DNA of 42,338 nucleotides from Microscillaceae bacterium (GTDB lineage: Bacteria > Bacteroidota > Bacteroidia > Cytophagales > Microscillaceae), in the NCBI GenBank assembly GCA_012031215.1, contig JAAUUB010000010.1, positions 1 through 42,338 of the forward strand, read 5' to 3'. Made by a program: the position numbers and the translations under genes. Under the pieces are notes generated by a model that saw only the letters and a program-made list of their open reading frames with translations, was not told the origin of the DNA and made no database searches. Within the stretch, counting starts at the first letter, position 1. Each line of letters opens with the position of its first letter. Below are positions 36,609-42,338 of this stretch, one piece after another.

Positions 36609-36657
36609 GCAAACCTATACCTGCTTCAAACCAAATTTGAGGCAGGCATAGGTTTGC
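36609..36657 (-). terminator. Long hairpin between the DUF1501 gene and the beta-barrel gene
   Basis: GCAAACCTATACCTGC.TTCAAA (36609-36630) pairs with TTTGAGGCAGGCATAGGTTTGC (36636-36657), about 20 pairs with one bulge and a short loop. It lies 11 bases after the DUF1501 stop codon. No U tract follows in the minus direction, so it may work as an mRNA stabiliser or a partial attenuator rather than a classic terminator. Confidence 0.6.
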
Positions 36658-36668
36658 AGATGTAAAAT

Positions 36669-38381
36669 TTATCTATAAATGAGCAACTTTCGGGTATCCC
36701 GCAGAAGCCCCGCTTCTATGCGATAGATATAAAAACCTGGCGGCAATCCTTTGAGATTCACCATTAGGCGATGCTCACCCGCATCTTTCATTTCGTTTTT
36801 GAGTACGGTTTTCACCACTTTCCCTTGACTATTGAGCACCTCGAGGGTAACTGTGGTCGGGGTGTTGATATAGAAGCGCATGGTAGTTTTATCTACCGCC
36901 GGATTGGGATAACAGGGATAAAGCCGAAAGCGGTCATTGATAAAACTAGTGATGGAAGTAACCGTATTGGTGTTTATCAAAGGCAAGGTGATGCCTCTAC
37001 CTTCATAATCGCCCCGGATGATACTTTCATCAGGCGCGCCGCCATCTACCAAATCTGCCCCTACCTCAAACCAATCTTTGAGTATGGAGGCATAGATTTG
37101 ACGATAGTCAAACTGCTGCCCTACATTTCCTTGATTGAGGTCGGGATTGGTGCCCAATACCCCTGGATTGACCCACTTGCCAAATAAAAACATAGGCGCA
37201 CCCGAACCGTGGTCGGTGCCATAGCTGCCGTTGGAGAATATCCGGCGGCCAAACTCCGAAGTGGTCATGGTCAGCACCCGGTCTTCGAGGCCCCTGGCTT
37301 TGAGGTCGTCCTGAAAGGCTTTCATTGTGGCCGAGATATGATAAAGTAAAGCCGCATGCACCCCCATTGTGGGGTCAAAGGTGCTTACCTGCTCGGCGTG
37401 GGTGTCAAAACCGCCCATGCGCACCAAAAATACTTTAGTTTTGCAACCGCCACTGAGCAACTTGGCAATGATTTGCATCTGACCCGCCAGAGGATTGCGG
37501 CTGCTCCCTCCCGGGGCACTAAATGGGTAGGTTTCGGGATAGACCACATTGGTCTGGATGGCATCGCCAATATCGTAGAGGGTTTTCAGGCGGGCGGCGT
37601 AGTCGTCTGATTTTTGCTCCAGTCCCAAAATCCAGTTGAGCTCCTGGCCATAGGGAGAGTTATTGAGCACCGCCGGAGGCACTCCGCGAGGGTCCACCCC
37701 TTCCAAATCTTCAAAGCCTTCCAGTTCTTCCACCAGGTTAAAAAACTGATTGGGATTATTTATGGAAATGGAAGTGGGAATATTATTGGTCTGGTGAAAA
37801 ATAAGCGAAATATCATTGCCAAACTCCAGGGCCAGGGGGTCTTCCATTTGCGCATTCGGAAAATCGTCGGGATAGAGCTGAGGGGCATAATTATCTTCCA
37901 AAAACCGGCCTACCCAACCCGAGCCCAGGTAGTCGTTGTAGCCCCCACCCATAAAGAGAATGTCGCGCCCCCGAAAGTGCGAACCATTGTTGTTTTCATA
38001 AGAAACCCCCTGAATGATGCGCACTTTTGCCTCATCATACAATTGTTTCAGGCCCAGCATATCCGGGTGCAGCCCTACCTGGTCAGGCAAAGGGAGGGTA
38101 TTGTCGAGGGGAATAAAGCGGCGGGCACTGTTACGGGCCGGAATGGCGATATTGGGCCGCCGGAAATAGTACAAATCGTAATTATCCACCGGAATCAGGG
38201 TGTTGATACCGTCATTGCCCCCATTGAGTTCCAGAATAATCAACACTCGGTCATTGTCGCTCATTGCGGCCAGGCGTTGGAGCGGGCGGTCACTGGCCAT
38301 GGCCCGCATCGGCATTCCACTAATGGCAAAAGGAAAAGCACCCAGTAAGGGTAAATTATGTAAAAACTTGCGACGTTTCAT
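36669..38381 (-). CDS. DUF1501-family secreted protein with C-terminal T9SS sorting domain
   Basis: A 570-residue protein. The N-terminus MKRRKFLHNLPLLG carries a twin-arginine-like motif and a hydrophobic stretch, as in other DUF1501 proteins. The core has the arylsulfatase-like blocks LIILELNGGNDGINTLIP, SHFRGRDILFMGG, FLVRMGGFDTHAEQ and MTTSEFGRRIFSNGSYGTDHGSG, where several His and Asp residues could bind metal. From about 495 the protein has the T9SS type A pattern, YPCYPNPAVDKTTMRFYI, a beta-sandwich ending KLLIYR. So it is predicted to be exported and attached to the cell surface. It follows the DUF1800 gene by 41 bases. Confidence 0.88.
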   Translation of the reverse strand: MKRRKFLHNLPLLGAFPFAISGMPMRAMASDRPLQRLAAMSDNDRVLIILELNGGNDGINTLIPVDNYDLYYFRRPNIAIPARNSARRFIPLDNTLPLPDQVGLHPDMLGLKQLYDEAKVRIIQGVSYENNNGSHFRGRDILFMGGGYNDYLGSGWVGRFLEDNYAPQLYPDDFPNAQMEDPLALEFGNDISLIFHQTNNIPTSISINNPNQFFNLVEELEGFEDLEGVDPRGVPPAVLNNSPYGQELNWILGLEQKSDDYAARLKTLYDIGDAIQTNVVYPETYPFSAPGGSSRNPLAGQMQIIAKLLSGGCKTKVFLVRMGGFDTHAEQVSTFDPTMGVHAALLYHISATMKAFQDDLKARGLEDRVLTMTTSEFGRRIFSNGSYGTDHGSGAPMFLFGKWVNPGVLGTNPDLNQGNVGQQFDYRQIYASILKDWFEVGADLVDGGAPDESIIRGDYEGRGITLPLINTNTVTSITSFINDRFRLYPCYPNPAVDKTTMRFYINTPTTVTLEVLNSQGKVVKTVLKNEMKDAGEHRLMVNLKGLPPGFYIYRIEAGLLRDTRKLLIYR

Positions 38382-38422
38382 AGATGTAGTAATAAGGCGT
38401 GATTTGAAGACTTAACTTTTAA

Positions 38423-40150
38423 TTAGAATAACTGATACTCCGGCGATTGCAAAATAGCATTGACCAAATCCTGGAGCATCCCCCGGGCATCCAGACCACT
38501 CTGCAAGATGACTTCGGCATTGGTATAACTGAACTGCCAAAACAACACCGGGCCTTGAGGAAGTCCCTCGCCCAGCCGCAAAAACTGTTGCCGGAAATAA
38601 GCCAAGCGTTCGGGGGTAATTTCTGCCCCTTCTTCAAACTGGGGAAAAAGATAGGAAACATAGGCCCGCACCAGTTGGTCGGGGTCAAGGGCCACCGCAT
38701 TAGAAAAGCGGGTCTTGGTAAAGGCCAGCAAATCAATGCCCAAATCGCCCGGTTCCAGACCTTCTATGGTCATAATCTCCCGGATAAAGAGGTAGCGTTG
38801 GGTAAGGCTATTGGTAGAAATCCAGTTGCGGTGAAACTCCGGAAACTGGTGATAGGCCGGATAACCAGCCACTTCAAATGGCTCTAGCAGGCTCATTCCC
38901 TGAAACTCGAGCTTTCGCATCAGGCGGCCCGCCATTTCATACCATTCAGCAGCTTGGCTTTGGTCGTCGGGCCGTTCAGCCTCAAAAAAGCGCAAAGTGC
39001 CGATTTGCAAATCCAGAGGCGACTTTATAATTGCGCCAAAATTATCGTCCTCCGGGGTGGCCGTAGCGGCATCAAAGAAATGCTGACTGGCGAGCAGGTC
39101 TTCCAGTACGGCCTGAAGCTTATACCCACTGTTGACAAATGTGTCGGCCATAGCCGGGATTATCGTATTGTTAATTTCGTCGCTGATGTTGTGATATACA
39201 AAAAAGCGGTAAATCTTGCGGCAGATGTGCTGGGGGGTTTCGGCTTGGGCATAGACCATTTCTACAAACTGGTCTATCTCATCAAGCATGCTGGCCTCCG
39301 TTGGTCTTCCTTGAGCATCCAGCAGGGCCGGGTTGGGCGTGATGCTTACATTGCCCAAGCGAGCACTAAATTCTTTTGGGTCATTGTCGTGGCGATTGCC
39401 AAACCCATTTTGGGCAAATCCTTTCACGATGGCCCGAGGTAAATTGGTGTCAGGGTCCAGATTGGCAAAGGCATTGTCTAAATCAAAGCCCGAAAAAACC
39501 CTTGCCCCTGCTACCACATCCTGCTCCGTGAAGTAATAATAATCCCCCAAAGTCAAAGGACCGGGAAGCGGCACTCCTTCGCGGCCCTTGCCAATGGTAT
39601 AAAGCTCGAGGAGCTCGCGGGCAAAGTTTTCATTAACGGCCCCCGTTACGTTCAATTCTCCATCTAAAAACTTGAGCATAGCATTGTCAATGCACAGTTT
39701 TTTGGTGAGGGTCTTAAAATTGCGCAGAGGGTCGTTTTGGTCAAAGGCAAAATATCGAAAAAGGACATTTTGATAGTACAAAGCCCGGCTGTTTTCCACA
39801 AATGACTGAATAGTCGTGAAATGGGAGTGGAGAAAGAAAACCACCTTTTCGCGGGCACTGGCACCAGGACGGAGCATCTGCGCCATCCACCAGGCTTTGA
39901 AAAAGCCTTGCAATTCTTCGTCGTCGCTACTTCCCTCGGCGGGAGACACCCCAATCCAGGTTTGGCCTGTGGCCGGGTCTATAGGGGGCAGGGGCACCAG
40001 ACCATCGGCAAAAAGTTGCGCCAATGCCTGGGGGGCGGTATAGTTGGCAAAAGTATCAATTTCGGCCATAGTGGGTCCAAAAGTAGCCCGGCGTAGCAAA
40101 TGTGCGGCTCTTTTTTTGCCCAAAGTCCCGTTAAAAGGTGTCAAAGGCAT
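38423..40150 (-). CDS. DUF1800-family protein
   Basis: A 575-residue protein, intact. DUF1800 proteins are always found next to DUF1501 proteins in many Bacteroidota, Planctomycetota and Proteobacteria; the function is unknown but they probably act together. The family opening is GKKRAAHLLRRATFGPT (about 11-27), followed by WWMAQMLRPGASAREKVVFFLHSHF (part shown), VNENFARELLELYTIG with the conserved glutamate, and QHICRKIYRFFVYHNI. No clear signal peptide is visible, which is unusual for the family, so the true start could be elsewhere. It heads the four-gene minus-strand cluster. Confidence 0.9.
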   Translation of the reverse strand: MPLTPFNGTLGKKRAAHLLRRATFGPTMAEIDTFANYTAPQALAQLFADGLVPLPPIDPATGQTWIGVSPAEGSSDDEELQGFFKAWWMAQMLRPGASAREKVVFFLHSHFTTIQSFVENSRALYYQNVLFRYFAFDQNDPLRNFKTLTKKLCIDNAMLKFLDGELNVTGAVNENFARELLELYTIGKGREGVPLPGPLTLGDYYYFTEQDVVAGARVFSGFDLDNAFANLDPDTNLPRAIVKGFAQNGFGNRHDNDPKEFSARLGNVSITPNPALLDAQGRPTEASMLDEIDQFVEMVYAQAETPQHICRKIYRFFVYHNISDEINNTIIPAMADTFVNSGYKLQAVLEDLLASQHFFDAATATPEDDNFGAIIKSPLDLQIGTLRFFEAERPDDQSQAAEWYEMAGRLMRKLEFQGMSLLEPFEVAGYPAYHQFPEFHRNWISTNSLTQRYLFIREIMTIEGLEPGDLGIDLLAFTKTRFSNAVALDPDQLVRAYVSYLFPQFEEGAEITPERLAYFRQQFLRLGEGLPQGPVLFWQFSYTNAEVILQSGLDARGMLQDLVNAILQSPEYQLF

Positions 40151-40552
40151 AGGTTTGAAATTTGTCTGATTAATGGAGTGATTTCTATTTACAACTCATT
40201 AACGCAAAAAAAGATAACATATCATTGGAAGAAATTGGTATCCGACAAAAAGGACTGTAAGGTTTGGCCAAAAAAAGACAAGGGAAAAGGCAAGCCTCGT
40301 ACGGATAATGTGCGGACTGGCAAATAAATCGCTCATTCCTGAAAAAAATAAGGAAGGAAAGGGAACAAATACCTCAAAGACTGAATCTAGTAAATGGCCC
40401 ATCTGTAAGTAAGATAAAAAGGCTTTTCGCGCCAAAACAAAAATTTTTATGTTTGCTGTTTGACAAAACTTAGTAAAAAAAAGGTCGCCCAACATCAAGG
40501 CTTATTCAGGTCTTGTTTTTTCCTTTGATTTTGCCCGAATCATTCAAAAATA
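40151..40552. other. AT-rich intergenic region, no gene seen
   Basis: The region between divergent DUF1800 and DUF1801 genes has low GC and many A and T runs. Short open frames here look like chance. No exact TAnnTTTG box with good spacing was found for the DUF1800 side; a weaker box serves DUF1801. Confidence 0.5.
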
Positions 40553-40556
40553 TTGC

Positions 40557-40564
40557 TAACTTTA
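40557..40564 (+). promoter_or_regulatory. Weak -7 box TAACTTTA for DUF1801
   Basis: One mismatch to TAnnTTTG at the last base, 48 bases upstream of ATG 40613, with TTTTGCCC about 20 bases upstream as a -33 candidate. Confidence 0.35.
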
Positions 40565-40612
40565 CCCAGGCAAAAGCATAATTTTTTATCATTTTATCTA
40601 ATCCTTACCCTG

Positions 40613-41068
40613 ATGAACGCGCAAATCGCCTCCCCCGAAGAATACTTGGAGCAGCTTAGCCCCGAACGCCAGGAAGCCCTGATACAACTCCGCCAGACAA
40701 TTCTGGACAATCTCCCGGAGGGCTTTGCTGAGGTCATAGACCGCGGAATGCCCGCCTATGTGGTTCCCCACGCCCTCTATCCGGCGGGCTACCACTGCAA
40801 TCCTGCCCAGCCTCTGCCCTTTATCGCCATTGCAGCCCAAAAAAACTATCTTGCCCTGTACCATATGGGGCTTTACACGGATGCCGGGTTATTGGAATGG
40901 TTTAAGAAGGCCTATGCCGAACAAGTCCCTGGCAAACTGGATATGGGCAAAAGCTGTATTCGCTTCAAGAAAATGGCCCATATCCCTTTTGAACTGATTG
41001 GCGAACTGATACGCCGGGTCAGTGTCCAGGATTGGATTGCCCACTACGAGGCCCAGCTCAAAAAATAG
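40613..41068 (+). CDS. DUF1801-family protein
   Basis: A 151-residue cytoplasmic protein. It begins with SPEEYLEQLSPERQEALIQLR and has the family's later blocks, GMPAYVVPH, ALYHMGLY and LDMGKSCIRFKKMAHIPFELI. DUF1801 proteins have a YdhG-like alpha/beta fold; their function is not established. ATG 40613 gives MNAQIASPEEYL and is the first good start after the promoter-like box. The next gene's possible GTG start is two bases beyond the stop codon, so the two genes are likely co-transcribed. Confidence 0.85.
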   Translation: MNAQIASPEEYLEQLSPERQEALIQLRQTILDNLPEGFAEVIDRGMPAYVVPHALYPAGYHCNPAQPLPFIAIAAQKNYLALYHMGLYTDAGLLEWFKKAYAEQVPGKLDMGKSCIRFKKMAHIPFELIGELIRRVSVQDWIAHYEAQLKK

Positions 41069-41070
41069 CG

Positions 41071-42071
41071 GTGTCGGTGGTGCTGGGTTCCTGGTCTCAT
41101 TTTCTGAGCCACCTTCTGCCGAAGATGGCCATACTGGCGCAAAAATTTGCCCGCCAACAGGGCTTCAATGCCCAATATCTGCGTCGCTATCGCCTCTGGC
41201 CCAGACCCGACGCTTCGTTTGGAGCCCGCGAGCTGCGTAGGATGCAGGACTATGCCCTTCAGTTTGTGGTATTTTTTGCCGAGGTAGTGTCCGTATGGCG
41301 GGGAAGCCCCCTGCGCGACCGCGAGCGGGAAAGGCTGACCGCTTTTGCCGCAATGCTTTGTCTTTATGATGATTTTTTTGACCAGCCCCACCGCAGCGAG
41401 GCAGAGATTTGGGCTTTCATTGCCCAACCTGAGCAGTTTCGGGCCAGGAATGCCCGGGAGGCGGTGGCCTTAGCGTTGTGGCAAAGGCTCAAAGCGGATT
41501 TGCCCCATCCGGCGGCTTTCTATCCAGCCTTTCAGGAGTTTCACCAGGCCCAGGTGGCCAGCCAGGCCCAGGCCGGGGGTCATCATTTGCCGCGGGCGCA
41601 AATCCAAAAAATCAGTTTTGATAAAGGAGGGCAGGCCCTGGTCTTGTCCTGGCTTTTGCTTGACCACGCCCGCCTGCTGCAAGAGCAAGCCGCCGTTTAT
41701 CAACTCGGGGCCTGGTTTCAAATCCTGGACGACATTGTGGATGTGGCCAAAGACCACGCCGAAGGCATCGCTACCCTCGTTACAACGGCCCCCACCCTGG
41801 AGGCCGTGCAAGAAGACTTAGAAGCCCAAACCCGGGTGGCTTTTTCGGCTTTGCAGGGCCTGCCCTATCCGGCGGAACGATTGCGGCAGGCCCGCGATTT
41901 TTCCTGGTCATCGGCACAAGTGGCCCGGCCCACCTGCAATTTCTCAAATCCAAACAAACCTTACCTGCTTTCCAACCCAATGCCTTCCCCCCTCACGTGC
42001 TGGCCTGGAATGAGCGCCGCTGGCAAAACCTCTGGTACGGTATAAAATACTGGCTTTCCGCTAAATATTAA
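41071..42071 (+). CDS. Isoprenoid-synthase-like protein of unknown substrate (frameshifted)
   Basis: About 333 residues once restored, nearly all helical. Two aspartate-rich motifs stand out: LYDDFFDQP near residues 105-113 and QILDDIVDVAKD near 226-237, the spacing and sense expected for the two metal-binding motifs of class I isoprenoid synthases. Overall sequence is unlike ordinary polyprenyl synthases; it may resemble squalene-type or tetraprenyl-curcumene-type enzymes. One T is missing in the T5 run at 41898-41902; restored, the protein ends in a tryptophan/tyrosine-rich tail (WQNLWYGIKYWLSAKY) and stops at 42071. Starts GTG 41071 or ATG 41125 are both possible. Distant-family inference only. 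Confidence 0.6.
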
Positions 42072-42137
42072 GAGATTGTAGGCGATATGTTATGGTTTCG
42101 TTAAGAATCTTTTTTTGCCTTGACTTAGCCAGTTGAT

Positions 42138-42185
42138 TGAGAGAAATTTGTCTTTCTTGTAAAATATTACATCGTCTTTCTCTCA
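42138..42185 (+). repeat. Nested inverted repeats in a leader region
   Basis: The outer arms TGAGAGAAA (42138-42146) and TTTCTCTCA (42177-42185) are perfect. Inside lies TGTAAAATATTACA (42158-42171), a second palindrome with nearly the same centre. The heptamer GTCTTTC occurs on both sides of it. This could be an RNA fold in a leader or a protein-binding site. It sits 15 bases before a 36-codon frame. Confidence 0.5.
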
Positions 42186-42200
42186 GTTAAATTCAATCTT

Positions 42201-42311
42201 ATGAGCGTATTTTCACAAGCAGCATGCAAATCACTTCTCTTCTTGGGCTTTTCTGGAAATTTCAAAATTTTCAAAAGCATTTTATTTCATCTAAATATAT
42301 TGATTTTATGA
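42201..42311 (+). CDS. Small open reading frame, possible leader peptide
   Basis: A 36-codon frame from ATG 42201 that ends in TGA at 42309-42311. It is hydrophobic toward the end (FKSILFHLNILIL) and resembles nothing I know. Its stop overlaps the next ATG as ATGA, a sign of translational coupling. It could also be chance, since AT-rich sequence gives such frames easily. Confidence 0.3.
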   Translation: MSVFSQAACKSLLFLGFSGNFKIFKSILFHLNILIL

Positions 42312-42338
42312 GAACAGTATTACGAACAATCCGAAGCG
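42308..42338 (+). CDS. Possible gene start, cut by the window edge
   Basis: ATG 42308 opens a frame MRTVLRTIRS that is still open at the end of the window. Too short to recognise; the basic start would suit a signal peptide or membrane protein. It overlaps the preceding small frame by ATGA. Confidence 0.3.
   Translation, partial: MRTVLRTIRS

Noticed and set aside
36636-40150. A 13-base match, CAAACCTATGCCT, between the hairpin arm near 36650 and the start of the DUF1800 gene
   Set aside because: In a 42-kb window several chance pairs of 13-mers are expected, and the two contexts do not otherwise agree.
40199-40498. A 99-codon hydrophobic frame on the minus strand in the DUF1800/DUF1801 gap
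   Set aside because: The region is AT-rich, no start signal is seen, and hydrophobic readings are expected from T-rich sequence.

Overview
The window reads as a piece of chromosome from a Bacteroidota bacterium, most likely in or near the Cytophagales. The evidence is a DUF1501 protein with a C-terminal tail of type IX secretion (T9SS) sorting type, families typical of the phylum (GSCFA, DUF5916, 7TMR-DISM histidine kinase with a LytTR regulator), many short lipoproteins, and repeated upstream TAnnTTTG boxes, the Bacteroidota -7 promoter element. I saw no CRISPR array, rRNA, tRNA, insertion sequence or prophage. Most of the content is core or envelope metabolism.

Layout. 1-681 is non-coding and rich in hairpins. 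682-5026 (minus) holds a TPR/membrane protein, a small membrane protein and an MsbA-type ABC exporter. 5134-7087 (plus) is a cNMP/CBS/DUF294 nucleotidyltransferase, separated by a palindromic repeat pair from a convergent SulP transporter with a long C-terminal extension (7251-9515). 9623-12034 (minus) has an acetyltransferase, a DHH phosphoesterase and an OmpA-like lipoprotein. 12212-15085 is a divergent LytTR regulator / 7TMR-DISM kinase pair, followed by pheS (minus), a small lipoprotein and a GSCFA protein. 17692-22479 (plus) has a solo ExbD behind a tandem palindrome, a thioredoxin-fold protein, an FkbM methyltransferase and a DUF5916 outer-membrane protein. 22572-26711 (minus) has citrate synthase, rhomboid, polyprenyl synthase and an unknown membrane protein. 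26921-28758 (plus) is an HtrA protease with a small membrane protein; 28751-30949 (minus) is a TM2 protein and a HAMP/GAF sensor. 31123-33757 (plus) is purB and an acyl-CoA dehydrogenase. 34401-40150 (minus) is a four-gene surface cluster: DUF1800, DUF1501 with sorting tail, a beta-barrel and a lipoprotein. 40613-42338 (plus) has DUF1801, an isoprenoid-synthase-like protein, and a structured leader with a mini-ORF entering a gene cut by the window edge.

A dominant feature is data quality. Twelve genes, including citrate synthase, adenylosuccinate lyase, polyprenyl synthase, both two-component genes and several envelope genes, are interrupted by small indels. Nearly all are a single missing base in a homopolymer run. 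Restoring the base gives an ordinary full-length family member each time. I read these as sequencing or assembly errors rather than a cluster of pseudogenes, and coordinates below span the restored genes.

I did not find a clear, wholly new system. The best leads are the SulP C-terminal extension, the DDxxD-bearing protein at 41.1-42.1 kb, the tandem palindrome in front of exbD, the structured leader at the right edge, and the structured non-coding left edge.
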